Source: Myxosarcina sp. GI1 (GTDB lineage: Bacteria > Cyanobacteriota > Cyanobacteriia > Cyanobacteriales > Xenococcaceae). Taken from it: DNA of 64,000 nt. Where the stretch lies: NCBI RefSeq assembly GCF_000756305.1, contig NZ_JRFE01000034.1, positions 5,512 through 69,511 on the forward strand. The letters are read 5' to 3'. Below, in pieces: positions 26,026-35,530 of this stretch. The notes under the pieces were generated by a model, which was not told the DNA's origin, made no database searches, and saw nothing but the letters and a program-made list of their open reading frames with translations. Position numbers and translations under genes: made by a program. Each line of letters opens with the position of its first letter. Within the stretch, counting starts at the first letter, position 1.

Positions 26026-26651
26026 TGGTAAAGATAAATTCTCCGCCTCCAGATCCAACATTTCCTATTTCTCCCAAATTTGAAACACTAGAAGTAGGAA
26101 CTATTCTTAGAAGAATCTACAATCCCAATAGATACAAGACAACAGCAATTAGTTTTCGATTTAATGGTCCGAGGTCGAGATTCGATCATCATCGATGTAG
26201 TTATCAAGAACCTCAAGACGATCTAGATAGAGGAATTAACTATTGGGGTTTTACTCTTAGTTGTTGTTTAGTAGAAGTTTTTGGAGATACTAGAGTCATT
26301 GAAGTAGATGAATATGAAGTTGCTCTACTTACTTTAAATCAGTCAATTAAATTATTAGATTTAAGAGGTGCAGCCGCTATGAAAGCTGGAACCCTAAGCT
26401 CGGTAAGTCAAATAGCGGAGCGTAATTTGTCTCAATTGTGGGGAAAATATTTTTACGAAGAAACAGAAATCTACGGGACAATTGATGGCTTGATTTTTAG
26501 TAATGCACATAACAGCGAAGACTCAATTGCTCTCTATGAAAGAGCAAAACCACAGCTAGATTCTGCCTCCCTAAAAATTCTGGCTTTAAATTCCTTAGCT
26601 TTGCAACCAGCTATTGCTGATTGTGCTTTAACAAACAGCATGATTTTTTAA
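26025..26651 (+). CDS. RES domain toxin
   Basis: A 208-residue RES-domain protein starting at a GTG that overlaps the antitoxin stop. Motifs: GTILRRIYNPNR, FRFNGPRSRFDHHR, then DDLDRGINYWGFTLSCCLVEVFGD and GTIDGLIFSNAHNSEDSIALYER. RES toxins hydrolyse cytoplasmic NAD+ and arrest growth. The Arg, Tyr and Ser of the family are all possible in these segments. With the antitoxin it forms a type II system that may keep the plasmid in the cell. Translational coupling through the overlapping start is likely. Confidence 0.88.
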   Translation: MVKINSPPPDPTFPISPKFETLEVGTILRRIYNPNRYKTTAISFRFNGPRSRFDHHRCSYQEPQDDLDRGINYWGFTLSCCLVEVFGDTRVIEVDEYEVALLTLNQSIKLLDLRGAAAMKAGTLSSVSQIAERNLSQLWGKYFYEETEIYGTIDGLIFSNAHNSEDSIALYERAKPQLDSASLKILALNSLALQPAIADCALTNSMIF

Positions 26652-26879
26652 TCGCATTTTTCATTTAGAATCTTTACCAAACTAATTTGGTCACTTTTTT
26701 AAATAGATTTTGCCTCGGTTTGAGGCGATATACCCCAATGTAGTTTGGTCGAACAAAAGAGAATTATTGAGTGTCAATTTGAAATTTGAAGGCTAAGCTA
26801 AGTACGGTCGGTATTTACCGATGAAACTCTAAAAAGAGCAGCGTTTGTTAATTATCTAATAGCAATCGGAGAAAATAAC

Positions 26880-29213
26880 TTGGTAGATACTTTATTTGAT
26901 GTAAATGACTTAAACGGCGACAATGGTTTTGCGCTCGCTGGTTTAGACAGACTTTTTAATTCCGATGGTTTGGGTGAAGCCGTTAGCAATGCAGGCGATA
27001 TCAACGGTGACGGTTTAGATGACTTTATTATCGGCGCACCTGGTGCGGGATTAGCTTTAAAAAGTTACGACGAATATGGTCAGATCTATTATCTTAGCGA
27101 TGGTCGCGGTGAAGCCTATGTCGCTTTTGGTCGAGAAGGAGGTTTTGGTGCCGAATTCGACCTAAACAAACTCAATGGCAATAATGGTTTTATAGTTCGA
27201 GGTCTAAACGAACGCGATCTCTTAGGACAAGAAGTAAGCGGTGCGGGAGATATCAATGGTGATGGCTTTGACGACTTTATCGTTAGCACCTCTTATATTA
27301 ACGACAGTCGCGGCGAAGCCCATGTCATTTTCGGTCGAGCCAATGGTTTTAATCTTAATTTCGATCTAGCAAGTCTTGACGGTAAAAACGGTTTTACAAT
27401 TCAAGGCATTAATAAAAACGATCGCTTGGGTTTCGCAATAAGCAATGCAGGTGATGTTAATGGTGATGGTTTTGACGACCTGATTGTTGGAGCATTTAAT
27501 GTCAAGGTTGGCGATAATGTGAGTGCGGGAGAGGTCTACGTAATTTTTGGTCGCGAAGAAGGTTTTGATGCCAATTTCGATCTAAACAATCTTAATGGCA
27601 ACAACGGTTTTACAGTTCGAGGTCTAAACGGACGCGATAGTTTGGGTCAAGCGGTAAGTAATGCAGGGGATATCAATAGCGATGGTTTTGACGACCTAGT
27701 TATTGGCGCACCTAATGCTGAAGCTGGTCGTAAATATAGTTATAAAGGAGAAGCCTATATCATTTTTGGTAAAGATGGTTTTAGTGCCAACTTCGATCTA
27801 AACAATTTTAACGGCAATAATGGTTTTACGGTAAGTGGTCGAAACGAACGTGATTTTTTAGGTAGTGCTATAAGTAACGCGGGTGACGTTAATGGTGATG
27901 GCTTCGATGACATAATCATTGGCGCACCTGATGGAGATGGTTTTTCTAGCAATAGTAATAGTTATCGCGGTGAAGCCTATGTCATTTTTGGTCGGAAAAG
28001 TGGTTTTGATGTAAGTTTCGATCTCAACAAACTCGACGGTAGTAATGGCTTCAAACTTCAAGGCATAGATATTTCAGATGAATTGGGTAGTGCGGTAAGC
28101 AGTGCGGGTGATGTCAATGGCGATGGCTTTGACGATATAATTGTGAGCGCGCCTTTTTTTGATAATTATACTTATGGTGACGATTCTAATAACTTCGGTG
28201 CAGCTTACATAGTTTTTGGTAGTGACAAGGGTTTCGACCCCGCGCTCGATATAGCCGATCTCGATGTCACTGAAGGTTTTACGTTCCAAGGTGTTAAACC
28301 CTCCCATTTATTCGGTAGAGAGGTTAGCAATGCAGGCGATATCAATGGCGATGGTCTGAGCGATTTAATAGTTGGCGCACCTTCAGATTATTCTCAATTT
28401 GTAGATGATGCCTATGTTATCTATGGTTTTAAGCCATCGATACTTACTGGTACCGAAAAAGACGATCGCCTTACAGGTACTGAAAAAGACGATCTTATTA
28501 TTGGTCTGGCTGGCAACGATAGCCTATCAAGTCTTGGCGGTGATGACGAACTTGTTGGTGGAAAAGGTCGAGATACTCTTATCGCTGGTGCGGATCGAGA
28601 CATTCTTAACGGCAATGATGGCTCGGATCGTCTCAATGGCGGTGCTGGTAATGATACTCTCGTTGGCGGTACTGGTGCCGATACCCTTAGCGGCGAGTCG
28701 GAAAGCGATCGCCTGTTGGGAGATTTAGGCAAAGATAGTATCTATGGCGGCAATGGCAACGACACTCTTAACGGTGGTGATAGTGACGATACTTTAGTCG
28801 GTGGTAAGAATAGCGATTTGCTTGACGGCGGCGATGACAACGACAGATTAATTGGTGTCGCGCTTAATAGTAATTTGGGTGCTGGCGAACAAGATACTCT
28901 AACTGGTGGTGCGGGTAGCGATATTTTTGTTTTGGGTAACAAATCTAGTGTCTTTTACGACGATCGCGATAACTTTACATCGGGAGATGCCAATTTTGCG
29001 CGTCTGAAAGATTTCAATCCCCAACAAGATAAGGTGCAGCTATCAGGTTCTGTAGATGAATATCTTCTTTTCTTTCTACCCAACGGTTCGAGTAATGTTG
29101 ATGCCAAGCTAGTTTATGACGCTAACACTACTGCTGGTTCGGAAAATATCGCTCTATTAGAAAACGTTTCTGTCGATTTGAAACTGAGCGATCCTGCTTT
29201 TACCTTTGTTTGA
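26880..29213 (+). CDS. FG-GAP repeat and RTX calcium-binding surface protein
   Basis: A 777-residue protein. I count seven FG-GAP (integrin beta-propeller) repeats of the type NAGDINGDGFDDLIVGAP in residues about 1-500. RTX nonapeptide repeats follow (about 520-660: GGDDELVGGKGRDTL, GGAGNDTLVGG, GGNGNDTLNGGD). The start is TTG at 26880; GGAG is 8 bp upstream, and the N-terminus MVDTLFDVNDLNG aligns with MVNSLFSLGNIDG of the paralogue at 29618-32497. There is no signal peptide, fitting type I secretion, whose exporter is not in the window. Likely a calcium-stabilised adhesin or matrix protein. Confidence 0.9.
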   Translation: MVDTLFDVNDLNGDNGFALAGLDRLFNSDGLGEAVSNAGDINGDGLDDFIIGAPGAGLALKSYDEYGQIYYLSDGRGEAYVAFGREGGFGAEFDLNKLNGNNGFIVRGLNERDLLGQEVSGAGDINGDGFDDFIVSTSYINDSRGEAHVIFGRANGFNLNFDLASLDGKNGFTIQGINKNDRLGFAISNAGDVNGDGFDDLIVGAFNVKVGDNVSAGEVYVIFGREEGFDANFDLNNLNGNNGFTVRGLNGRDSLGQAVSNAGDINSDGFDDLVIGAPNAEAGRKYSYKGEAYIIFGKDGFSANFDLNNFNGNNGFTVSGRNERDFLGSAISNAGDVNGDGFDDIIIGAPDGDGFSSNSNSYRGEAYVIFGRKSGFDVSFDLNKLDGSNGFKLQGIDISDELGSAVSSAGDVNGDGFDDIIVSAPFFDNYTYGDDSNNFGAAYIVFGSDKGFDPALDIADLDVTEGFTFQGVKPSHLFGREVSNAGDINGDGLSDLIVGAPSDYSQFVDDAYVIYGFKPSILTGTEKDDRLTGTEKDDLIIGLAGNDSLSSLGGDDELVGGKGRDTLIAGADRDILNGNDGSDRLNGGAGNDTLVGGTGADTLSGESESDRLLGDLGKDSIYGGNGNDTLNGGDSDDTLVGGKNSDLLDGGDDNDRLIGVALNSNLGAGEQDTLTGGAGSDIFVLGNKSSVFYDDRDNFTSGDANFARLKDFNPQQDKVQLSGSVDEYLLFFLPNGSSNVDAKLVYDANTTAGSENIALLENVSVDLKLSDPAFTFV

Positions 29214-29617
29214 GGTTAGCCGATATTAAGTTGAAAAACACTAATTAAATAATCATTTCTTACAAGAAACAGAGAACTACGATACTATTTGGCAAGTTTA
29301 TCATGACTATCAACAGCGATCGCCCGCAAAGAAGGGCGCGTCGCCCTCAACTTTTCTCCTTTCCAAGCTAGTCGGCGTAGCGAATCGGGAGAGCGATAGG
29401 ATGTTTGAACGATCGACCGTTAAAAAGCGCGAACCCTCGCCTCTCGACGACTGGCAACTAAAGATAGAAGTTTTAGGTTTGGCGGTTCATCTGGCGTTTT
29501 TTTTCTTTTAACTCTGACTAGCGAACCAGTATCCGACGATTACTGGCACTTTCTCTGTCGTTTCGAGTAGTTTTGTTTATGAACTATTTGCTGCTACAAA
29601 TCCAAACGAGCAATTAG
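29214..29617. other. Region between two convergent FG-GAP genes
   Basis: About 400 bp holding only the decayed fragment at 29318-29511 and no complete gene. Transcription of both neighbours ends here, so terminators are expected, but no clean stem-plus-T-run was identified. Confidence 0.4.
29318..29511 (+). pseudogene. Decayed fragment of a small gene with embedded palindromic element
   Basis: A stretch similar to 37140-37326 by eye: CGCCCGCAAAGAAGGGCGCG, then CAAGCTAGTCGGCGTAGCG, then a region coding LDDWQLKIEVLGLAVHLAF in frame from an ATG at 29401. In the second copy the same segment (PPDDWQLKTEVLGLVAHLAF) leads, after a frameshift, into an antitoxin-like C-terminus. Here the frame ends in a T-run (TTTTTTTT) and stops. 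It is probably a dead remnant of the same gene family. Confidence 0.45.
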
Positions 29618-32497
29618 TTACGAAAAAACAAACTCGTTGATATAGTTAGCATTGACCCCAATCAAAATCGCCAAAACCTCCTCAGTCTCACTCAAATTGA
29701 TTTCCGTTCGATCGCGATTTCCCGTAATTGCCAGATCTTCAAACTCCAAACCGTCAGCCAACACCAGCGAATCATTAAATCTATCGTAATCAAAAATCGT
29801 GTCCGTTCCATGACCTTTTCTCAACACAAACCCATCAACACCAGCACCCCCAAACAAGCCATCATTCCCTTTACCACCGTCAAGGCGATCCTTACCCTTA
29901 CCGCCATCGAGCAATAGGTCATCCCCACCATTACCCCGCAGGGTATCATTACCCGAACGTCCGAGCAAGACATCATTGCCTCTTTGACTATTAATAACAT
30001 CGTCAGAGTTGTTAAATCCTTGGAGCGTATTATCTAAATCGTTTAAAAAAGTAGCCGTATTGAAATTAAACACGCGAGAGCGAATTTGTTCGGCATCAAA
30101 TACATCAAAGCTATCTTTAATTGTCTGTTGTCGGTTAAATAAGATATTACCGATACCAGATGGTAAGTTATCTAGTTGTTCTAAGTTGAAATCCGACAGA
30201 ATAATTTTAGTATCGGCTACCCCATCAAAAGTAAGTTCTAAATCGCGCTCTTTCTGAGTGAGAATCAGATTATCGGCAGTTAATTGCGAACCAGCAAACT
30301 TTAGGGTATCGACTTCTTCAACAACTGCCTTAGAAGAACGAATACCAGTACCCACGCCGCCAAAGTCGGCAATAGTAATCTCGCCACTACCAGCTTTGAT
30401 GGTAAAAGTATTTTGACCGCCACGATCTGAAATATTGGTATTGAAGTCAAAGTCTATCTTAGTTGTAGCCACAGCATTGGTGTTATTAAAAGCCGCGCCA
30501 TCATCTACTGTAAATTCAATGGTGCGATCGCTCCTATAGACAACTTCAGCGTTGTTGTTATAAGTAAGGGTTTCTAAAACTTGACGATAGTTAGCGATGC
30601 TGTCTTTGCCCGTAAGAGAGAGCGTACCAGTAACGGCATCGTAATCAGCCACAATTTTAGTATTAGCCGTATCGGCAGCAAGAAACTCATTCTCGCCATT
30701 GAGAGGATTGGCAATTTCTACTGTCGCTTGAGAGAGAGTATTAGAATTTGAGTCAGTAAGAATTAGGTTGTCGCGATCGACAATTGAAACGGAACTGTCG
30801 CTAAAGGTAGTAGTCAAGTCGATGCCTGCATCTTCGCCGTTGATGTCTAACTGGGGTGCAGCGTTGCCAAAGATGATATAGCTTTCTCCTTGACGGTCGG
30901 TATAGGTACGACCAGAAAGAGAAGTTGGATTACCAGCATCAGGCGCACCGACTATCAGATCGTCAATGCCATCGTTGTTAACATCTCCCGCGCCACTAAC
31001 TGAAAAACCAGTACCATTAAAATTGTTGATGCCTTCTAAAACTACGCCATTACTACCATCAATTTTGTCTACCTCTATCGTGCCATCTTTGCCAATTTTC
31101 TCGCCACCGAACACAAGATAGCTCTTACTCAAACCAGGCTCATAATAATAATAATTTCCGCCATCACTAGGCGCACCGATAATCAAATCGTCAAAGCCGT
31201 CGCCATTAACATCCCCTGCACTGCTTACCGAACGACCTAAAAGATCTCCTTCTTCGCTACTTTTTAGAATAAAACCGTTGCTGCCATCGAGCGCATTAGG
31301 ATTTATACTACCTCTATCTCCAACTTCATTGCCGCCAAAGACTACATAGCCTAATCCCGACTCTATTAGAACATATCGTGAAACTTCTCTAAAAGCCGCT
31401 CCAATAAACAGATCTTCAAAGCCATCTCCATTGACATCTCCCGCATTGCTTACAGAAATACCAAAATCTTTTTCAGAAGAGTCGTCTACCACAAAACCCT
31501 TACTGCCATTGAGCGTGTCTACAGTAATTGCGCCACTGCTGCCGACTTCGCTGCCTCCAAATACCGCATAAGTTTCTCCGCGATTACCAACGAACCCCTC
31601 ATATGATACTTTACCAGGTGCGCCAATAACTACGTCATCAAAACCATCGCCGTTAATATCTCCCCCGCCGCCAACTGAATAACCAAAACGAGCCACAGCG
31701 TAATCAAGACCGAAATATAAGTCGGGATAAGCGATATCTCCTCCAATACCTTTGAGTGCGAAGCCATTGCTGCCATTAAGCGTGCTTAGTTCAAAACTAC
31801 CATCACTGCCTACATTAGTGCTACCAAATACTACATAACCCTCTCCATTTTTGTAAGTGCGATCGACGTAAGAAGGGTCGTAAATTGGTACGCCAGCAGC
31901 ATTAGGTGCGCCAATAATTATGTCGTCAAACCCATCGCCGTTGACATCTCCTGCATTGCTGACAGAATTGCCAGAGCGAGCGTTTCCCTCGGTGCCGTTT
32001 ATTACAAAGCCATTACTACCATCGATGGAATTTAGTTTGACATTACCATCACTGCCAATTTCTGTTCCGCCAAACACCACATAGCTTTTTCCTACTCTAA
32101 ATTCCCCGTAATAAGTGATGCCAGCAGGCGCGCCAACGATTAAATCGTCGATACTATCGCCGTTAATATCTCCTGCATTGCTGACCGAGCTACCTAAGTA
32201 GTCTATTTTATTAACACCTTTTAAAACAAAACCATTACTGCCGTTCAGGGAGTCTAAATCGACATTGCCTTCGCTGCCAAGTTCGCTACCGCCAAACACG
32301 ACATAGCTTTCTCCATAACCACCAGTTTTGTTGTTATAGCTACCAGGTGCGCCAATAATTATGTCGTCAAACCCATCGCCGTTGACATCTCCTGCATTGC
32401 TAACGGAAGAACCGAGGCGATCGTATTTATCTATACCGTTAATTACAAAACCGTTGCTACCGTCGATATTACCAAGACTAAATAAAGAATTTACCAT
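29618..32497 (-). CDS. Large FG-GAP, cadherin-like and RTX surface protein
   Basis: A 959-residue paralogue of the 26880-29213 protein, on the opposite strand. Seven FG-GAP repeats (SVSNAGDVNGDGFDDIIIGAP and variants) span about 1-540. Then comes a cadherin-like region (about 540-680: TFSDSSVSIVDRDN, SIANYRQVLETLTYNN, IEFTVDDGAAF), a spacer, and RTX nonapeptides (about 835-910: RGNDVLLGRSGNDTLRGN). The end matches a type I secretion signal style (EEVLAILIGVNANYINEFVFS). It starts at an ATG at 32497. It probably acts as an adhesin or a calcium-binding sheath protein. The paralogue lacks the cadherin-like part. Confidence 0.9.
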   Translation of the reverse strand: MVNSLFSLGNIDGSNGFVINGIDKYDRLGSSVSNAGDVNGDGFDDIIIGAPGSYNNKTGGYGESYVVFGGSELGSEGNVDLDSLNGSNGFVLKGVNKIDYLGSSVSNAGDINGDSIDDLIVGAPAGITYYGEFRVGKSYVVFGGTEIGSDGNVKLNSIDGSNGFVINGTEGNARSGNSVSNAGDVNGDGFDDIIIGAPNAAGVPIYDPSYVDRTYKNGEGYVVFGSTNVGSDGSFELSTLNGSNGFALKGIGGDIAYPDLYFGLDYAVARFGYSVGGGGDINGDGFDDVVIGAPGKVSYEGFVGNRGETYAVFGGSEVGSSGAITVDTLNGSKGFVVDDSSEKDFGISVSNAGDVNGDGFEDLFIGAAFREVSRYVLIESGLGYVVFGGNEVGDRGSINPNALDGSNGFILKSSEEGDLLGRSVSSAGDVNGDGFDDLIIGAPSDGGNYYYYEPGLSKSYLVFGGEKIGKDGTIEVDKIDGSNGVVLEGINNFNGTGFSVSGAGDVNNDGIDDLIVGAPDAGNPTSLSGRTYTDRQGESYIIFGNAAPQLDINGEDAGIDLTTTFSDSSVSIVDRDNLILTDSNSNTLSQATVEIANPLNGENEFLAADTANTKIVADYDAVTGTLSLTGKDSIANYRQVLETLTYNNNAEVVYRSDRTIEFTVDDGAAFNNTNAVATTKIDFDFNTNISDRGGQNTFTIKAGSGEITIADFGGVGTGIRSSKAVVEEVDTLKFAGSQLTADNLILTQKERDLELTFDGVADTKIILSDFNLEQLDNLPSGIGNILFNRQQTIKDSFDVFDAEQIRSRVFNFNTATFLNDLDNTLQGFNNSDDVINSQRGNDVLLGRSGNDTLRGNGGDDLLLDGGKGKDRLDGGKGNDGLFGGAGVDGFVLRKGHGTDTIFDYDRFNDSLVLADGLEFEDLAITGNRDRTEINLSETEEVLAILIGVNANYINEFVFS

Positions 32498-32659
32498 AGT
32501 AGTGTCGCCGAGACGCTTATTTAAAATAGTTATATAAACTATTTACCAATCGAATCTTACCTTAGTTCGTTGCAGTTTTTTCTTAAAAGTTTTCTCAGAC
32601 ACAATCACTTAACTAAAAAATGGTTCGCTAGTTAAATAGTAAGGGGTTACAAACAGATT

Positions 32660-32711
32660 ACGGTGTCTCCGCGTACCAATAAGCTTTGCTTTTGCTGCCG
32701 CTTCACACCGT
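32660..32711. repeat. 52-bp dispersed repeat with 7-bp terminal inverted repeats, copy 2
   Basis: One mismatch to the copy at 25294-25345, with the same ACGGTGT and ACACCGT ends. It is intergenic, between the large FG-GAP gene and the Abi_2 gene. Confidence 0.8.
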
Positions 32712-32746
32712 TCGTATAATTCATTCCTCAAGCAAAATCTGACTTG

Positions 32747-33682
32747 TTACACCCATGCCGCCAAACTCTGGTGATTTTCAGGAAAACCCATTTGTGCAAT
32801 GTCAATTCGATGCTGGTGAAGCAAGCTGAATAAACGATTTTTCCAATGATTATTCGGACTAACGATCTCTAGTAAGTATTCTAAAATTACCAAGGTATTA
32901 TACAATTTACGCTCGGCATTAGGATTCAAACTAGCAACTACTTTAAGAGGACGTTGCTTTGGAAGCTTTAATGTAATCGTAAAATTATGATTCCAAAGTC
33001 GATTATGATGAGCGCATTTATTTCTAACAAAGTTTAAATGGTGCAAAAAAGAAACTAAATTTTTCTCGTCCATATCGTATAGGCGAGAAATAGCGTTACG
33101 ATCTTGTCTATGTTTCAAATTTTCATACCAATGAGAAAGTTCTCCAAACGTCATAATTTCTACCATAGCCCAGAGAGGAGGTAGAAGCTCATCATATTTA
33201 TGACGCAAATGAACGATAAAATCTTCCTGACTTTTCGACACTTTATTTTTCAGTTAATTTACTGCGGTTTCGTGTTTCCATTTTTTAGTGCTTTTAAACA
33301 ACGCACCATTAAGATGAGCGTGCGCTCCATGCTGTTGAGACAAGTAATACGCCCATTTGGAACGAATAGAAACTTCAATTCGTTCGATCGCATCAAGAAC
33401 TAGTAAGCGAAGTTCTCGGTCGAAAATATATAAGTTTAAAACATCTTCAAACTTCGTGCCTTTTTTAAAGCGATTTGTTTGACGATTTTCTAAAAAAGGA
33501 ATCCAGTAAGCACTCAAACGATAGTAGTTAAGATGCCCTAAGTAACGTTCGGCTACTTCTAAGTTTTGTACGATTAAACCACGATGTTGCAGAAGAGATA
33601 ATTGTTGCTGTAAGGTTCTATGGGGTTTATCAAACCGCACGGTATAGCCTGAAAAATAGTAACCTCCCTGGGTGCGCTTCAT
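32747..33682 (-). pseudogene. Abi_2 (AbiD/AbiF-like) abortive-infection gene interrupted by an in-frame stop
   Basis: Two adjacent frames are the two halves of one Abi_2-type protein. The 5' part (33254-33682) has RTLQQQLSLLQHRGL, ERYLGHLNYYRLSAYW and YIFDRELRLLVLDAIERIEV. The 3' part (32747-33241) has LSHWYENLKHRQDRNAI and RNKCAHHNRLWN, which includes the HEPN Rx4H RNase motif. The stop TAA (33254-33256) and the next GTG start (33241) are in the same frame, so one nonsense change (for example CAA to TAA) explains the break. The last residues before the stop and the first after the GTG read through cleanly. The catalytic half could still be made from the GTG, but I treat the locus as disrupted. 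Abi systems kill phage-infected cells. Confidence 0.75.
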
Positions 33683-33771
33683 TGAGAGGCGTGGGAGGTG
33701 TTGTTACTCTTAATACTAACATCAGTTGAGAAAAAAGGTCAATTTAAGGTTGCGATATTGCACTTGTTTTT

Positions 33772-34095
33772 TCACTCTCCAAGCAGGAACTGGCGCGGAC
33801 CACATCTGCTTGCCCATAAAATATCAAGTTCGGACAAATGTTCTATTGAAACATATTGACATGGTGTTGCCGTTAATCCCGATTCTAGTAAATTTTCCTT
33901 GCCGATAGAACGTAACCAAGCGACGACATCTGCGGTTTTTTTTCATCCCATAACGTTAAGCTAGCTTGGTTTTGGAGATTTCTTGGTAGCTGGCGATCGC
34001 CCTACCTTGAGCATTAACCAAAACAGTTTTCTCGACAATTTCGGTTTTAGTCAACACGGCATCGGCTTTACAAGATGCCCCAATATTTAATTCTT
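33772..34095 (-). pseudogene. Fragmentary coding remnants, unknown
   Basis: Two short frames on the minus strand look like eroded protein. One (33956-34095) reads CKADAVLTKTEIVEKTVLV and then QGRAIASYQEISKTKLA before a stop. The other (33772 to about 33942) reads DVVAWLRSIGKENLLES, SIEHLSELDILWAS and RCGPRQFLLGE. Neither has a start codon. They may be pieces of one gene separated by a frameshift. No family is recognised. The rest of the 33683-34093 gap shows nothing. Confidence 0.3.
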
Positions 34096-34459
34096 ACGCT
34101 ATCTTTAATTCCTTATCCACAGCAGCTTCAACCAGACAGGCAGGATACCATTTGGTACGACGCTTCGACTCTCTAACCTCGACTAATTTTCCATTAGACT
34201 GAGTTACCCAACGTTCGATCTGCTGGAGTAAAATCTTAGTCTCCTCAATGCTAGCTCTCTGTTTGGTCAGTCCCGAAGCAATTAGAGCGGCAATGTCTAA
34301 CAACTGCTTGTAGGGAATTTCTCCCCATTTATCCTCGCTTTTAACGATATATCCCGTCCAGCATTCCCATTTCTCGTTGTACCGCAGTTTATTAATAAAG
34401 AGTAGATGCAGTAAATTTAGGGCTATTTTTTGTTTTTGCTTGCTCGTGCTATGTCGCAT
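34094..34459 (-). CDS. Hypothetical protein downstream of the KorB-like gene
   Basis: A 121-residue basic protein of unknown family. Visible features are a lysine- and leucine-rich N-terminus (SKQKQKIALNLLHLLF), ECWTGYIVKSEDKWG, a helical centre (LLDIAALIASGLTKQRAS IEETKILLQQIERWV) and a basic C-terminus. It starts with an ATG whose first bases overlap the end of the upstream gene by 11 bp, so the two are an operon with 34449-35213. It is probably a cytoplasmic partner of that DNA-binding-like protein. Confidence 0.5.
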   Translation of the reverse strand: MRHSTSKQKQKIALNLLHLLFINKLRYNEKWECWTGYIVKSEDKWGEIPYKQLLDIAALIASGLTKQRASIEETKILLQQIERWVTQSNGKLVEVRESKRRTKWYPACLVEAAVDKELKIA

Positions 34460-35213
34460 CGTCTAATAATCTTCTGATAGCTCCGTTTTTCGTTGCAGTC
34501 CCTATTCTATCTTGATAAGCCTCTAGCAATCTGTAGGTTTCCTCATCCAAATGCACCACATAGTCGATACCAGTTCCAGGCTTGTAGATTATCTCTTTGC
34601 TCATTGGCTGAGGTTCGATGTCTAGATCGGAATTGTTTTGATTGACAACCTCTTTAACTATTCTGGCACTAGGTACTTTACCTCCAGTTTTTTCAACAGC
34701 AGTAAGCCAGACTTCTCTCTGTTGTTCGGGAGATAACTTAGCTAACGGTCTACATTGTGATTCTTTTGTAGGTAGTACATTAGTTTTGAGAACAATTTGT
34801 TCTCGTTTGAGATTTTCAACTACTTCAGCAGCAAGAATTAAATAATCGACAGCACGTCTGGTATAGTCGAAGCGATCGCGCACATAAGCTTCAAAAGTAG
34901 CATGAGTTTCCCGATAGAGTCTCTTGTCGCGTAGTAGTTTGAGAGCCTGACCAGCAACAAAAAAGGCTTGCTGAACGGTAATTTCGAGATTGTTCCTTTC
35001 CTGTCTTTCTGATTCTGTAAGCAGATTATCTGGAACGATTTGTCTGACTACTCGCCATTCATCGTTATCGTTTTGTTCGACGCGATTGCCCAAATCGTGT
35101 AGTCTCTGTCGGACTTCTGAAACAGGAGCTTCCAAAGCAATCGCTAGTTCAATGATACAGATGTAGCTATTAGTTTGAGCTAGTTGAACGAATACTAAAT
35201 TTTCTGAAATCAT
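34449..35213 (-). CDS. KorB/ParB-like plasmid protein (helical domain)
   Basis: A 254-residue protein. Residues about 75-170 match a widespread plasmid and ICE domain, with LRDKRLYRETHATFEAYVRD, AVDYLILAAEVVENL and PLAKLSPEQQREVWLTAVEKTGGKVPSA. This domain often occurs in replication, partition or regulatory proteins and probably binds DNA or an effector. The C-terminal part has IDYVVHLDEETYRLLEAY and AIRRLLDDAT. The 38309-39178 gene carries the same domain in different context. It is transcribed after the RHH gene at 35261 and overlaps the next gene. Confidence 0.65.
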   Translation of the reverse strand: MISENLVFVQLAQTNSYICIIELAIALEAPVSEVRQRLHDLGNRVEQNDNDEWRVVRQIVPDNLLTESERQERNNLEITVQQAFFVAGQALKLLRDKRLYRETHATFEAYVRDRFDYTRRAVDYLILAAEVVENLKREQIVLKTNVLPTKESQCRPLAKLSPEQQREVWLTAVEKTGGKVPSARIVKEVVNQNNSDLDIEPQPMSKEIIYKPGTGIDYVVHLDEETYRLLEAYQDRIGTATKNGAIRRLLDDAT

Positions 35214-35260
35214 TTTTGGTACTCGAACGAATAAATAATTAATAAATCAGGAATGAGCTT

Positions 35261-35488
35261 TTAAGATCGATCGCTATGGTTTCGATTTCTTTCATACTCT
35301 CGAACATAGTCTTCTAATATTTGTCTGACCAACTGTGCTGTAGTTATGTTCATGCTTTTAGCTATGTCAGTCAGTTTTTGTCTATAACCTTTATGAAGTC
35401 TTGCGCTGGTTATCTTTTCATCTAAGTTAGAGGACTCCATAAAACGTCCCTGTTCGTCCCTTGGTCTGTTTTCCACTAATAAAATCAT
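35261..35488 (-). CDS. Ribbon-helix-helix DNA-binding protein
   Basis: A 75-residue protein with a short tail (RPRDEQGRF) and a CopG/Arc-like domain: KITSARLHKGYRQKLTDIAKSMNITTAQLVRQILEDYV, including the strand, two helices and the G-Y turn typical of RHH proteins. AAAGGAAAA precedes the ATG at 35488. The 10-bp phased repeats and a 22-bp palindrome at 35531-35571 lie just upstream of it, in the divergent promoter region, and are the natural operator. It is followed by the KorB-like gene on the same strand. Confidence 0.75.
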   Translation of the reverse strand: MILLVENRPRDEQGRFMESSNLDEKITSARLHKGYRQKLTDIAKSMNITTAQLVRQILEDYVREYERNRNHSDRS

Positions 35489-35530
35489 CCATAGATTTTC
35501 CTTTGGTTAGCTTACATCTATCTATAACTA

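Noticed and set aside
26712-26726. Hairpin GCCTC/GAGGC after the RES gene as terminator
   Set aside because: No T-run follows and the stem is only five base pairs.
28421-28732. Ser/Pro-rich minus-strand frame
   Set aside because: It is the complement of the RTX repeats in the FG-GAP gene; no start context or independent conservation is visible.
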